Positions 33,798 through 42,751 are shown, counted from the first letter of the stretch. The stretch: DNA of 64,000 bases from Nocardiopsis dassonvillei subsp. dassonvillei DSM 43111 (GCF_000092985.1 NC_014211.1:62001-126000), one strand, 5' to 3'. Numbers and translations are program-made. Notes: generated by a model not told the origin, from the sequence alone.

Positions 33798-35921
33798 ATG
33801 AGCAGATCTGCACCCCTGGGAGCGCCGGCCGAGGCGCGCAACGTTCTTGCGATCACACCCTTCCGAAGGCTGTGGATCTCTCTCTCCCTCTCCAGCCTGG
33901 GCGACTGGCTCAGCCTGCTGGCACTGGTGTCCCTGGCGACCGTCTTCACCGCCGACGGATCCCAGCTCGTCCAGTACCTGGCCGTCAGCGGCGTCGTGGC
34001 GATCAAGCTCGCCCCGTCGATCCTGCTCAGCCCCCTGGTCGGGTCGGTCGCCGACCGCCTCGACCGCAGGTGGACGATGGTGGTCGGCGACGTCCTGCGC
34101 GCCGTGCTGTACGTCTCCATCCCGGTCGTGGGCCTCCTCTTCCCCGGCTTCGCCCTGGAGTGGCTCCTCATCGCCACCCTCCTGGCCGAGGTCGTCGCCC
34201 TGTTCTGGACCCCGGCCAAGGACGCCACGGTCCCCAACCTGGTGCCCCGCAAGCTGCTGGGGCAGGCGAACCGGCTGAGCCTGCTCACCGCCTACGGCAC
34301 CGCGCCCGTCGCGGCGCTGCTGTTCGCCGCGCTCGCCTCGGTCAGCAACGTGCTCGGCGCGTTCCTGCCCTCCATGGCCAGCCCCGAGGCCGACGTCGCC
34401 CTCTACCTCAACGGCCTCACCTTCGTCGTCGCGGCGGTCGTCGTCGCCGGGCTGCCGATCCCCAGGCACAAGCCCTCCAAGGACGCGGAGAGCGACACCC
34501 GCGACAGCGGCATCCTGCGCGCGCTGGGGACCGGTCGGCGCCACGCGGGCGGCACGCCCCGCGTGCGCGGCCTGGTTCCGGGCATGCTCTGCGTCGTGGC
34601 CGCCGGGGGCGTGGTCATCGGTGTCGGCCGCGTGCACGTCGAGGGCCTGGGCGCGGGCAACGCCGGTTTCGGCGTGGTCTTCGCCGCGGTCTTCGCGGGC
34701 ATGGCCCTGGGCGTGCTCGCCGGGCCGCGCGTCCTCAAGCAGTTCAGCCGCAGCCGGCTGTTCGGTCTGAGCATCGCCCTCGCCGGGCTGGCCCTGCTGT
34801 TCGCCGGGGCCGTCGCCGACATGGTGCTCACCGCCGTGCTCACCGCGCTGCTCGGCGTGGGCGCGGGTATCGCCTGCGTGATCGGCCTGGCGGTGTTCGA
34901 CCGCGAGGTGGAGGACGAGCACCGGGGTTCCGCCTTCGCCTTCCTGCACGGCGCCGCCCGCGTCACCCTGGTCGGCGCCGCCGTGCTCGCCCCGCTGGCC
35001 GCCGGGCTCATCGGCAGTTACCGGATCCCGGTCGGCCCCCTGAGCTACGACCTGCGCGGCAGCGGCCTCGTCCTCATGCTCTCCGGCCTGGCCGTCCTGG
35101 TCGTGGCGCTGGTCTGCTACCGGCGGATGAACCGCCGGGACGACCCCGAGGCCGGTCCCGGCCTGCTCCCGGAGCTGTTCGCGGCGCTGCGCGGCGTCGC
35201 GATCGCGCCGGAGGAGGACGAGGAGGCCAGGCTCGCGGGCGCGTTCATCGTCGTCGAGGGCGGCGAGGGCGCGGGCAAGTCCACCCAGGTGCGCGAGCTG
35301 ACGGTGTGGCTGCGCGACCAGGGGTTCGAGGTGATCGGCACCCGCCAGCCGGGCGCGACCAAGCTCGGCATGCGCCTGCGCGGCCTGCTCCTGGACCGGG
35401 AGAACTCGCACATCACCCCGCGCGCCGAGGTGCTGCTCTACGCGGCCGACAAGGCCGACCACGTCCAGCAGGAGATCCTGCCCGCCCTGCGGCGCGGCGC
35501 GGTCGTCATCAGCGACCGCTACGTGGACTCCCTGCTGGCCTACCAGGGCTCGGGGCGCGACCTGTCCTCGGACGAGATCCGCCGGATCAGCGACTGGGCC
35601 ACGCAGGGCCTGGTTCCGGACCTGACGGTGCTGCTCGACGTGCGGCCGGAGGACGGCCTGTCCCGCCTGGGCGGCCCGGCCGACCGCATCGAGGGCGAGC
35701 CTGCGGAGTTCCACGACCGGGTCCGCCGGGGCTTCCTGGAGCTGGCCAGGGCCGCGCCGGAGCGCTACCTGGTGCTCGACGCCCGCGAGCCGCAGGACAG
35801 GATCACCCGCGAGATCCAGCGCCGGGTGCGCTCCCTGCTGCCCGACCCGGTCCCGAGCAGCGCCGAGGCCGTCACCGGCATGATCCCGGTGATCAGGAAC
35901 GACGAGGTCGGACAGGGCTGA
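33798..35921 (+). CDS. tmk: MFS transporter-like membrane protein fused to dTMP kinase
   Basis: A 707-residue fusion. Residues about 15-440 resemble a major facilitator transporter of the enterobactin-exporter/DHA3 type, with some 10-12 membrane segments and the loop SPLVGSVADRLDRRWTMVVG near residue 75. Residues about 485-690 form thymidylate kinase: P-loop VEGGEGAGKST, DR(Y) motif SDRYVDSLLAYQG, and TRQPGATKLG. The kinase makes dTDP from dTMP for DNA synthesis. Membrane-fused Tmk proteins occur in other actinobacteria; what the membrane part does is not known. An in-frame TTG at 33789 is possible, but the ATG at 33798 fits a leaderless promoter better. A strong hairpin follows at 35951. Confidence 0.93.
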   Translation: MSRSAPLGAPAEARNVLAITPFRRLWISLSLSSLGDWLSLLALVSLATVFTADGSQLVQYLAVSGVVAIKLAPSILLSPLVGSVADRLDRRWTMVVGDVLRAVLYVSIPVVGLLFPGFALEWLLIATLLAEVVALFWTPAKDATVPNLVPRKLLGQANRLSLLTAYGTAPVAALLFAALASVSNVLGAFLPSMASPEADVALYLNGLTFVVAAVVVAGLPIPRHKPSKDAESDTRDSGILRALGTGRRHAGGTPRVRGLVPGMLCVVAAGGVVIGVGRVHVEGLGAGNAGFGVVFAAVFAGMALGVLAGPRVLKQFSRSRLFGLSIALAGLALLFAGAVADMVLTAVLTALLGVGAGIACVIGLAVFDREVEDEHRGSAFAFLHGAARVTLVGAAVLAPLAAGLIGSYRIPVGPLSYDLRGSGLVLMLSGLAVLVVALVCYRRMNRRDDPEAGPGLLPELFAALRGVAIAPEEDEEARLAGAFIVVEGGEGAGKSTQVRELTVWLRDQGFEVIGTRQPGATKLGMRLRGLLLDRENSHITPRAEVLLYAADKADHVQQEILPALRRGAVVISDRYVDSLLAYQGSGRDLSSDEIRRISDWATQGLVPDLTVLLDVRPEDGLSRLGGPADRIEGEPAEFHDRVRRGFLELARAAPERYLVLDAREPQDRITREIQRRVRSLLPDPVPSSAEAVTGMIPVIRNDEVGQG

Positions 35922-35950
35922 GGCCGAGGCGGCCGGGCCGTCCGACACGC

Positions 35951-35988
35951 CGAGGGCTCCCTGCCCCGCTCGGGGGAGGGAGCCCTCG
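35951..35988 (+). terminator. Terminator after tmk
   Basis: A perfect 12-bp stem, CGAGGGCTCCCT with its complement at 35977-35988, closes a 14-base GC-rich loop. It lies 29 bp after the stop codon. Confidence 0.8.
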
Positions 35989-36131
35989 CCCGTGTCCGGG
36001 CGGGGCTCGCTCCGGAGCGGGCCGACCCGGGTCCGGCGCAGCGCCGGGGGAGAGCGGCCTGTGGACAACGGTCCGGACGTCGGCGCCGACTCCTATCCTG
36101 AAGACCGAAGCACCAGCGGTGGGAGGGAAGC

Positions 36132-37304
36132 ATGACGGTCTTCGACGACCTCATCGGCCAGCGGTCCACGGTGGGCCAGCTCCAGCGGGCCGTCGCCGGG
36201 GCCGCCGACCTCGTCTCCGGCGGACGGGGCACGGGGATGACCCACGCCTGGCTGTTCACCGGGCCGCCCGGTTCGGGCCGCTCGGAGGCCGCCCGGGCCT
36301 TCGCGGCCGCCCTCCAGTGCCGGGACGGCGGCTGCGGGCACTGCGCCTCCTGTCACCAGACCCTCGCCGGCACCCACCCCGACGTGCTGTACGTGCGGCC
36401 CAGCGGACTGAGCTTCGGTGTGGCCGCCACCCGCGACCTCGTGTTGCGCGCAGGCTCCAAACCCTCCGGCGGCCGGTTCCGGATCGTGCTGTTCGAGGAC
36501 GCCGACCGCGCCACCGAGGCCGCCTCCAACGCCCTGCTCAAGGCGGTGGAGGAGCCCTCGCCGCGCACCGTGTGGCTGCTGTGCACCCCCACCCCCGACG
36601 ACCTGCTCGTCACCATCCGTTCGCGCTGCCGCATGGTCACCCTGGCCACGCCCGGCACCCGGGAGCTGGTGGACGCCCTCGTCCAGCGCGACGGGATCGA
36701 CGCCGAGACCGCCCGCGCCGCGGCGGTCGCCGCCTCCGGGCGGATCGACCGGGCCCGGCAGCTGGCCACCGACCCCGAGGCGCGCAGACGCCGGGAGGAG
36801 GTGCTGTCCATCCCCGCCCGGCTCGACGGGCTCGGCGCGTGCGTCACCTCCGCCGCCCGGCTCTACGAGATCGCCGAGGAGGAGTCCAAGGCCCTCACCA
36901 CGGCGCTCGACGAGAAGGAGAGGGAGGAGCTGCGGGCCGCGTTCGGCGAGGGCTCCACGGGCAAGGGCGTGGCCAAGGCGATGCGCGGCTCCGCGGGGGC
37001 GATGAAGGACCTGGAGGAGCGGCAGAAGCGCCGTGCCACCCGCATCAAGCGCGACTCCTACGACCGCGCCCTGCTCGACCTGGTCGCGTTCTACCGGGAC
37101 GCGCTCACCCTCCAGCTGGGCGCGAGGGTGGAGCTGTCCACGGCCGAGCGCTCCGGCGACCTGGAACGCGTCGCCCGCTCCAGCACACCGGAGTCCACGC
37201 TGCGCAGGATCGACGCCATCATGGAGTGCCGTGAGCGCATCGCCGCGAACGTGCACCCCCAGATCGCCATGGAGGCCATGACCTCCGCCCTCCTGGCCGG
37301 ATAG
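36132..37304 (+). CDS. holB: DNA polymerase III subunit delta prime
   Basis: A 390-residue clamp-loader subunit. The P-loop reads GPPGSGRSEA, with Arg where ATP-binding clamp-loader subunits have Lys, as expected for delta prime, which does not hydrolyse ATP. The zinc module is CRDGGCGHCASCHQTLAGTH (about residues 64-83). The LFEDADRATEAASNALLKAV block and the arginine-finger SRC motif (IRSRCRMV) are present. The C-terminal 180 residues are the helical collar domain. GGAGGGAAGC precedes the ATG. It is the third gene of the topA - tmk - holB run. Confidence 0.93.
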   Translation: MTVFDDLIGQRSTVGQLQRAVAGAADLVSGGRGTGMTHAWLFTGPPGSGRSEAARAFAAALQCRDGGCGHCASCHQTLAGTHPDVLYVRPSGLSFGVAATRDLVLRAGSKPSGGRFRIVLFEDADRATEAASNALLKAVEEPSPRTVWLLCTPTPDDLLVTIRSRCRMVTLATPGTRELVDALVQRDGIDAETARAAAVAASGRIDRARQLATDPEARRRREEVLSIPARLDGLGACVTSAARLYEIAEEESKALTTALDEKEREELRAAFGEGSTGKGVAKAMRGSAGAMKDLEERQKRRATRIKRDSYDRALLDLVAFYRDALTLQLGARVELSTAERSGDLERVARSSTPESTLRRIDAIMECRERIAANVHPQIAMEAMTSALLAG

Positions 37305-37340
37305 GCGGCCGCCCCGCGGGCGCGGCCTCCCCCCGCGGGC

Positions 37341-37376
37341 GGGACCGCCCTTCCCGGGCACCGTTCCGGCGGTCCC
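37341..37376 (+). terminator. Possible terminator after holB
   Basis: A 9-bp perfect stem (GGGACCGCC with GGCGGTCCC) closes an 18-base loop. The loop is long, so this is tentative. The rest of the 295-bp gap to the next gene holds nothing I recognise. Confidence 0.4.
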
Positions 37377-37599
37377 GTGGCAGGCGCGGCCCTCCGCGCG
37401 AACCCGTCGCGGGGCGGTGCGGCGGCGTCCGCACCCGGACGGCGGCCCCCGCGCCGGAGCGGGGAGGGGTACGCGACACCGCCCCGGCGGGGGAGAGGAA
37501 CGCGAGTTGGACCGGTGCGGGCCGCGCCGGTCGTGGAGAATGGGGCGGCGCCGACGACACGTCGGTCGCGGTCGGACGTGACGAGAGGGCGGGACACCG

Positions 37600-39156
37600 T
37601 TGGCGACGAGGGTTCGGGGACCGTGGGCGGCCGTGCTCGCCGGGTCCGTGCTGCTGGCGACGGCGTGCACGGCGCAGGGCGACCAGCCGAGGGAGGGAGG
37701 CGTCGCGCCCGGGCTCTCCGGGGACCTGGCGGCCTTCGCCGACCAGGAACTGGCCTGGGGCGAGTGCGAGAGCGGAGCGCCCGGCACCGAGTGCGCCACC
37801 TACGAGGTGCCCCTCGACTACGGGGACCCGGACGGCGAGCGCATCGAGATCGCGGTCAAGCGCTTCCCCTCTGAGGGAGGCGACGTCCTGGGCTCCCTGC
37901 TCGTCAACCCCGGCGGGCCCGGCGGCTCCGGGTACGACTTCGTGGACCACGCCCCCTACACGGTCAGCGACGCGGTGCGCGAGAGGTTCGACGTGGTCGG
38001 GTTCGACCCGCGCGGTGTCGGTCGCAGCTCACCGCTGACCTGCCTGGACGCCGAGGGCATCGACGAGTTCCTCGGCGGGGTGGACAGCGTCGAGGGCGAC
38101 GGCGACATGTCCGAGGTCTCCGCGGCCGAGCTGGCCGAGCTGGAGGAGGACAGCCGCGGCTTCGTCGAGGCCTGCCAGGCCAACCACCCCGAGCTGATGC
38201 GGCACGTGGGCACCGCGGACGTGGCCCGCGACATGGATCTGCTGCGCGCCCTGCTCGGCGACGAGAAGCTCACCTACCTGGGCGCCTCCTACGGCACCAG
38301 CATCGGCGCCCACTACGCCGAGCAGTTCCCCGACCGCGTCCGCGCGCTGGTGCTCGACGGCGCAGTGGACCCCAGCCAGGGGCAGCTCGACCTCAGCGTG
38401 CAGCAGGCGACCGGGTTCGAGACCGCCCTGCGGGCCTTCGTGGAGGACTGCCTGAGCCGGTCGGACTGCCCGCTCGGCGCCCCCGGCGACAGCGTGGACG
38501 ACGGCATCGGGGCGCTGACCGCCTTCCTAGCCGACACCGCCGAGAACCCCCTGTCCAACAGCATGGACGACCGCGAGGTCAACCGCGCCCGCGCCGAACT
38601 GGGCGTGCTCGCCGCGCTCTACACCGAGGACTGGTGGCCGCGCGTGCGCGAGGCCCTCACCGCCGGTACGGAGGGCGACGGCACCCTTCTGCTCCAGCTC
38701 GCCGACGACCTCTACAGCCGGAGCGACACGGACGCCTACGTCAACTCCACGGCCGCGCTCATCGCGGTGAACTGCTCCGACTCGCCCAGCCCGCGCGACG
38801 TGGAGGCCTACACCGAGGCCGCGGCCCGGGCCGGTGAGGAGTCACCGATCTTCGGCCCCAGCCTGGCGTGGGGCGCCCTGCCCTGCGCGTACTGGCCGGA
38901 GGAGGCGGTCGACCCGCCCGTGGAGCTGGACGGGGACGGAGCCGCGCCCGTCATGGTGCTGGGCACCACCCGGGACTCGGCCACCCCGTACGCGTGGTCC
39001 GAGGCGCTCGCGGAGCAGCTCGACTCGGGTTTCCTGGTGACCCGCGACGGCGACGGACACACCGGTTACCGGATGGGCGACCAGTGCGTCGACGCGATGG
39101 TGGACGCCTACCTGGTCGACCTCACCGTGCCCGAGGACGGCATGGCCTGCGCCTGA
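37600..39156 (+). CDS. Secreted tripeptidyl-aminopeptidase-like alpha/beta-hydrolase (lipoprotein)
   Basis: A 518-residue serine peptidase of the S33 (SCO-Tap/SlpD/E) type that trims peptides from the N-terminus outside the cell. The N-terminus is a short signal with lipobox LATAC (Cys23). The oxyanion region is NPGGPGGSGYDF, the nucleophile Ser230 in LGASYGTS, the acid Asp459 in GTTRDSATP and the base His487 in DGDGHTGY. It starts at a TTG at 37600; GAGAGGGCGGGAC stands upstream and this is the only start giving the whole signal. In other actinomycetes a relative sits at the same place after holB. Confidence 0.9.
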   Translation: MATRVRGPWAAVLAGSVLLATACTAQGDQPREGGVAPGLSGDLAAFADQELAWGECESGAPGTECATYEVPLDYGDPDGERIEIAVKRFPSEGGDVLGSLLVNPGGPGGSGYDFVDHAPYTVSDAVRERFDVVGFDPRGVGRSSPLTCLDAEGIDEFLGGVDSVEGDGDMSEVSAAELAELEEDSRGFVEACQANHPELMRHVGTADVARDMDLLRALLGDEKLTYLGASYGTSIGAHYAEQFPDRVRALVLDGAVDPSQGQLDLSVQQATGFETALRAFVEDCLSRSDCPLGAPGDSVDDGIGALTAFLADTAENPLSNSMDDREVNRARAELGVLAALYTEDWWPRVREALTAGTEGDGTLLLQLADDLYSRSDTDAYVNSTAALIAVNCSDSPSPRDVEAYTEAAARAGEESPIFGPSLAWGALPCAYWPEEAVDPPVELDGDGAAPVMVLGTTRDSATPYAWSEALAEQLDSGFLVTRDGDGHTGYRMGDQCVDAMVDAYLVDLTVPEDGMACA

Positions 39157-39251
39157 GGCCGGCGGCCGGGTGAGCAGGCCGCCGTGTCCCCGGCACTCCG
39201 CCGAGGGGCTAGAATGGTGACCGCATCGCCGCGTGGAACACGCGGCGGCGC

Positions 39252-39327
39252 GCCGCCTTAGCTCAGTCGGCAGAGCGATTCACTCGTAATGAATAGGTCG
39301 TCGGTTCGATTCCGACAGGCGGCTCCA
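39252..39327 (+). tRNA. tRNA-Thr (anticodon CGT), CCA encoded
   Basis: A 76-base tRNA. GCCGCCT pairs perfectly with AGGCGGC, discriminator T, followed by genomic CCA (39325-39327). The anticodon arm ATTCA-CTCGTAA-TGAAT gives CGT, reading ACG codons. The T arm is GTCGG-TTCGATT-CCGAC. Its 3' end faces an integrase remnant, so it probably served as an attachment site. Confidence 0.96.
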
Positions 39328-39329
39328 GC

Positions 39330-39362
39330 CGAAACGCCACCCCGGTCCGGGGTGGCGTTTCG
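39330..39362 (+). terminator. Terminator of tRNA-Thr
   Basis: A perfect 14-bp stem (39330-39343 with 39349-39362) closes a five-base loop GGTCC, two bases after the CCA end. The descending arm contains GTTTCG. Confidence 0.85.
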
Positions 39363-39390
39363 CGTTGGTGACCAATTGGGTGACCAATGC

Positions 39391-39587
39391 CTACTCGGCG
39401 AAGAGGTCCCCCATGATGTGGGCTCCCTCGGTGATCACCGGCCGCAGCTCCTCGCGGTGGACGAGCTCGGTCGCGGCCGTGCCGCTGTGCCCGACCAACC
39501 GCGCGATGTCCAAGTGGACGCCGTTGGCGGACATGGGCGGCACGAAGCCGTGTCACAGCTCCCGGGGCGTCCACGACCCTTCGACCC
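39391..39587 (-). pseudogene. Dead C-terminus of a phage-type tyrosine integrase
   Basis: Read on the minus strand the fragment gives VEGSWTPREL, a stop, then HGFVPPMSANGVHLDIARLV followed by GHSGTAAT and ELVHREELRPVITEGAH, ending MGDLFAE. This is the box II end of a tyrosine recombinase. The catalytic Arg of the usual PRELRH is a stop codon (TGA), the active-site Tyr of VYRHQLRP is His, while the GH of LVGH remains. No integrase N-terminus or other phage gene is attached. The frame after the stop runs on as LVTQLVT towards the tRNA-Thr end, the arrangement of integrative elements that use a tRNA 3' end as attachment site. The element appears lost. Confidence 0.8.
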
Positions 39588-39656
39588 CGACGGCCCGCGG
39601 GGGCCCGAGGCGCCTCGCGGACCGTACCGCCGTCCGGCCCGGGCCCCGCGCCGCCC

Positions 39657-39812
39657 TCAGGCGCGCTGCCGGTTCTGGAACCAGCCCCACACGGCGGTGG
39701 CCACGAACAGGACGGCGCCGATGACGGCGAGCCAGAGCAGGCCCTTGATGACCATGCCCAGGATGGCGAGGATGAGCCATATCGCCAGCAGCACCAGGAT
39801 GAAGTAGACCAT
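39657..39812 (-). CDS. Small hydrophobic membrane protein
   Basis: A 51-residue protein made of two close membrane segments (VYFILVLLAIWLILAILGMV and LLWLAVIGAVLFVATAVWGW) with a short basic end (FQNRQRA). Small proteins of this type are common in actinomycetes and often stress-linked; the role is not known. The rest of the region up to the exonuclease gene (39813-39925) has nothing I recognise. Confidence 0.75.
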   Translation of the reverse strand: MVYFILVLLAIWLILAILGMVIKGLLWLAVIGAVLFVATAVWGWFQNRQRA

Positions 39813-39925
39813 GTCGTCCCCCAAGATCGCGTCTCTTCGGGGCCTACCCGCTTCCGCGCCCGACCGCACACGCCGGGAGCGCACGGGCCCCGCGCGGCGC
39901 ACCGGCACCGCCGTGGACCGGCCCG

Positions 39926-40759
39926 TCAGGGCCAGGTGCCGTCCACCACGGTTCCGTGGCCGGGTTTGCTGCGGTCCATCCACTCCTGGCGGTTGCGGGC
40001 GAAGGCCAGGGACCAGTCGACCTGGCGCTGGTGCAGCTCGGCCAGGCTGACGGCGGCGAGTTCGGGGTGCCTGGCGCCGATCTCCTCGGCCAGGGCCAGC
40101 GCAGCCGAGGCGTCGGCGGCCGCGGTGTGGGCGTCGGTCAGCTCCACGCCGTAGTACTCGCACATGGCGCCCAGGTTGCGCTTGCCCCTGCGGTAGGGCT
40201 CCACGCCCCGGTCGATCACCAGCGGGTCCACCACGGGCGCCAGCGGGCCGCTCAGGCGTTCCGCGAGGGGGGTCAGCCCGTGCCGCCGCATCTCCCCGGA
40301 GAGCACCCGGAGGTCGTAGGGGGCGTTGAAGACCACCAGCCCCTGCCCCGAGGAGAGCTGGTCGGCCAGTGCCTGGCCGATCTCCTCCAGGCACTCCCCG
40401 GCGGGGCGGCCCTCGGCCCGTGCCCGCTCGGTGCTGATGCCGTGGACGGCGACGGCGTCCGCGGGGATCTCGCGGGGGCCCGGGTCCACCAGCCAGGTGC
40501 GGGCCTTGCCCTCGCGGTCCACCAGCGCGGCCGAGACGAGGAAGGCGGTGTCGGGGTCGCGGGAGGAGGTCTCGGTGTCGAACCCCAGCAGGGGAGTGGT
40601 GTGCCAGCCGGGGTGGCCGCCCCGGACGGGAGGGGTGGGGCGCGGCTCGTGCTCCGCGCAGTAGGTGCGCCACCGGCCGCCCTCCTTGACGACGACACCC
40701 TCACCGGCGCCGACGGAGGACTGGCAGTCGGTGCATGTCCCGGGATAGCGGTTGCGCAT
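39926..40759 (-). CDS. DEDDh 3'-5' exonuclease (DnaQ-like) with N-terminal zinc-ribbon-like segment
   Basis: A 277-residue protein. Residues 1-45 contain CTDCQ and a later YCAEHE, possibly a small metal-binding ribbon. The exonuclease follows: Exo I in GFDTETSSRDPDTAFLVS, Exo II around VVFNAPYDLRVL, and Exo III-epsilon in DAHTAAADASAAL, where His and Asp are the DEDDh residues. GSWP-like C-terminal ends are typical of this actinobacterial family. It should degrade single-stranded DNA or RNA ends; whether it proofreads or acts in repair is unknown. The ATG at 40759 was chosen because the CTDC segment begins there. Confidence 0.85.
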   Translation of the reverse strand: MRNRYPGTCTDCQSSVGAGEGVVVKEGGRWRTYCAEHEPRPTPPVRGGHPGWHTTPLLGFDTETSSRDPDTAFLVSAALVDREGKARTWLVDPGPREIPADAVAVHGISTERARAEGRPAGECLEEIGQALADQLSSGQGLVVFNAPYDLRVLSGEMRRHGLTPLAERLSGPLAPVVDPLVIDRGVEPYRRGKRNLGAMCEYYGVELTDAHTAAADASAALALAEEIGARHPELAAVSLAELHQRQVDWSLAFARNRQEWMDRSKPGHGTVVDGTWP

Positions 40760-40928
40760 GGGATCCTCTCGGTCGGACGGTCGACACCGCCGTGAACAGC
40801 GGCGATTCGTGGACATCGTAGAACGGCGGGGGGACAGTCCGCCGGGAGAGCGTGCCGCGCGCACCGCGGCGGGAGACGCCTGGGGCCCTTGATGTGCAAG
40901 TGCCGACTTCTGGGGAAGGAAGAGGGAC

Positions 40929-41147
40929 ATGAGTCTGGAAGAGGCATCACGTCAACTCGAAGCAGCCATTCACGACGCCCGCGTCTCCTTCGACTGCATC
41001 CTCCTGGAGGAGCTGGACCGGGCGCACACGAACGCCATCACCGCGCGTGCCGCCGTGGACGCCGCGGAGCAGGCCATCCGGGTGGAGATGGAGAGACGCG
41101 AGTCCGCCGAGGGCGGGACGCCCGGATCCTCCGGGACCGTGGACTGA
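40929..41147 (+). CDS. Small helical protein of unknown function
   Basis: A 72-residue, Ala/Glu-rich, probably all-helical protein (SLEEASRQLEAAIHDARVS and AVDAAEQAIRVEMERRES) with a flexible Gly/Ser tail. I do not recognise the family. GGGGAAGGAAGAGGGAC precedes the ATG, a strong ribosome site. It is transcribed divergently from the exonuclease gene. Confidence 0.65.
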   Translation: MSLEEASRQLEAAIHDARVSFDCILLEELDRAHTNAITARAAVDAAEQAIRVEMERRESAEGGTPGSSGTVD

Positions 41148-41183
41148 CCCCTGGCCGCATCGAACAGGTTTTCGAACAGCGGG

Positions 41184-41189
41184 TATGAT
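41184..41189 (+). promoter_or_regulatory. -10 box TATGAT of a leaderless transcript
   Basis: TATGAT ends 7 bp before the ATG at 41197. GGAGG stands only one base before that ATG, too close for a normal ribosome site, so a leaderless start is more likely. Confidence 0.6.
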
Positions 41190-41196
41190 CGGAGGC

Positions 41197-41574
41197 ATGC
41201 CCGATCAGTCGCTGACGCCGGACTGGCCCGCGAGCGTCCACCCGCCCGGGGCGGACTCCTTCGAACAAACGGCCCTGGTGTGGCTGTTCGACCACGTGCC
41301 CGCCGACTACCGGCTGCACGGCGTCCTGAGGCGCCATCCGGTCGCCCTGTCCCGGCTGGCCCACCAGTACGTCTCCTCGGCGCTGGAGGCCGCCCGGGAG
41401 GGCTACCGGACCGCCCGGGTCGACCTGCGCGACCACATGCCGCCCCACGCCCTCGACCAGGTCATGAACGCCTACCTCGCGGAGGGACAGCGCATGGCCG
41501 CCGTCCTCAGGTCGGTCGAGGCGGTCGACGCCGCCCTGCGCGCGGCCGCGACCGAACGGGGCGGCGATGAGTGA
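41197..41574 (+). CDS. Hypothetical cytoplasmic protein
   Basis: A 125-residue protein I cannot name. It has FEQTALVWLFDHVPADYRLH near residue 22, then a long helical region (LSRLAHQYVSSALEAAREGY and DHMPPHALDQVMNAYLAEGQ). There is no signal peptide, membrane segment or cysteine. The start is set by the -10 box 7 bp upstream; an in-frame ATG at 41185 lies within that box and is unlikely. Confidence 0.7.
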   Translation: MPDQSLTPDWPASVHPPGADSFEQTALVWLFDHVPADYRLHGVLRRHPVALSRLAHQYVSSALEAAREGYRTARVDLRDHMPPHALDQVMNAYLAEGQRMAAVLRSVEAVDAALRAAATERGGDE

Positions 41575-41596
41575 GTTCGCGTGTCCGTGCGCCCGT

Positions 41597-42205
41597 TCAG
41601 GCGGTCACCCGGACCACCACGGCCACCTCGTCGCCGGTGTTGACGAGGTGGTGGCGGCCACCGCTGCCCTCGGCGGAGCCCACCACCCGGGCCCGGCCGG
41701 CGGACAGCTCCGACGCCGAGCGCATCTGCCCGTCCGAGGCGGAGGCGATCAGGTGCGCGCGCCCGCTGACCAGGTACAGCACCTCCATGCCGTGCTGTCG
41801 GGACGGGTGCGGGGCGGGTCCGGACACGAAACTGTTGGGTTCGAGGGCCACCGCGGTCACGCGGAGCCTGCCGCCCGCCTGGCGCCGGGCCGCGCGGGGG
41901 ACGAGCTGCCAGCGCCCCCGCCGGGACGGCCGCAGCGTGGGCCCGCCCAGGGAGGCGGCGGCGCCCCGGGCGGCGGTCACCAGGCGGCCGAGGGTCGGCA
42001 TGCGGCGCTCGCCCAGGTGGGCGTAGCCGGAGCGGCGTCCGGCGTCCACCACGTCGCCGATCCCCTCCAGGGAGACGGGCGCGCTCCTCGGGGACGGCGC
42101 GGACGACGGGGCCGGTGCGGCGGCGGCCGGTGCAGCGGCGGCCGGTGCGGTGGCGTTGTGGGGAGCGGGGAGTACGGCAGTGCCGGAGAGAGTGCGCTGG
42201 GGCAT
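41597..42205 (-). CDS. Cupin-fold protein
   Basis: A 202-residue protein. Residues 1-45 are a low-complexity Ala/Pro-rich leader without signal-peptide features. Residues 115-202 look like a cupin barrel: LRVTAVALEPNS, PHPSRQHGMEVLYLVSGRAH (cupin motif 1 with His and Glu) and GGRHHLVNTGDEVAVVVRV (motif 2 with His and Asn). The metal and ligand are unknown. The ATG at 42205 has AAGGATCC about 9 bp upstream. Confidence 0.65.
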   Translation of the reverse strand: MPQRTLSGTAVLPAPHNATAPAAAAPAAAAPAPSSAPSPRSAPVSLEGIGDVVDAGRRSGYAHLGERRMPTLGRLVTAARGAAASLGGPTLRPSRRGRWQLVPRAARRQAGGRLRVTAVALEPNSFVSGPAPHPSRQHGMEVLYLVSGRAHLIASASDGQMRSASELSAGRARVVGSAEGSGGRHHLVNTGDEVAVVVRVTA

Positions 42206-42751
42206 CGTGAGAGGATCCTTCACGTGTGCGCGCCCCGGGAACGGGAGCGCGCGGATGTCGTCTGGAAGCCCCGGTGCGCCGGGGCGGCAGGGGGAGCGGC
42301 CCCGCGGATTCACGCGGAGACGGAGATCACCCTGCGGGGAGGTGCCCAGCGCCCGGCGTCCACGATGGACTTGGGGGCGCGGAGGGGCACGCGGTCGGTC
42401 GGCGGCGTACGAGGACGCCTCGGCTGCGACTCAGCGACGACAACACGGACACGCCGCACGGGCCAGGCGGCAGGAGGCCCCGGGGGCCGTACGAGCCATG
42501 GCGTCGGTGCGCGTGCGCGGATACATGGGTGTAAGGAGACCAGCAAAGGCCGGGAGGAGTCAAGCGACGGTGCGGTGGCCCCGCGTGTCGCCCCCCTCAC
42601 CCCGGCGTTCGCGGGGCGTGTTGCGGGCGGCGCTCCGTGGTGGTGACATGTGGAACCCGAGTACGGTGTGCGGCCACCGCCGGAAAGGGCTCCATCCCCC
42701 AGCCGTAGTGACAGGAGCGGCCGTTATGGCATCCGTCCCCGGAAGGCGCAG
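42206..42751. other. 546-bp intergenic stretch, no supported gene
   Basis: Two genes start outward from this region. Several short frames are open on both strands, the longest 102 codons, but all are Arg/Gly/Pro-rich with no ribosome site and no recognisable protein. No repeat, RNA or strong hairpin was found. Confidence 0.5.

Noticed and set aside
39263..39871. Minus-strand frame ending in VGIEPTTYSLRVNRSAD
   Set aside because: This C-terminus is the well-known false translation of a tRNA gene and its flank; only the integrase fragment inside the region is a real (dead) coding remnant.
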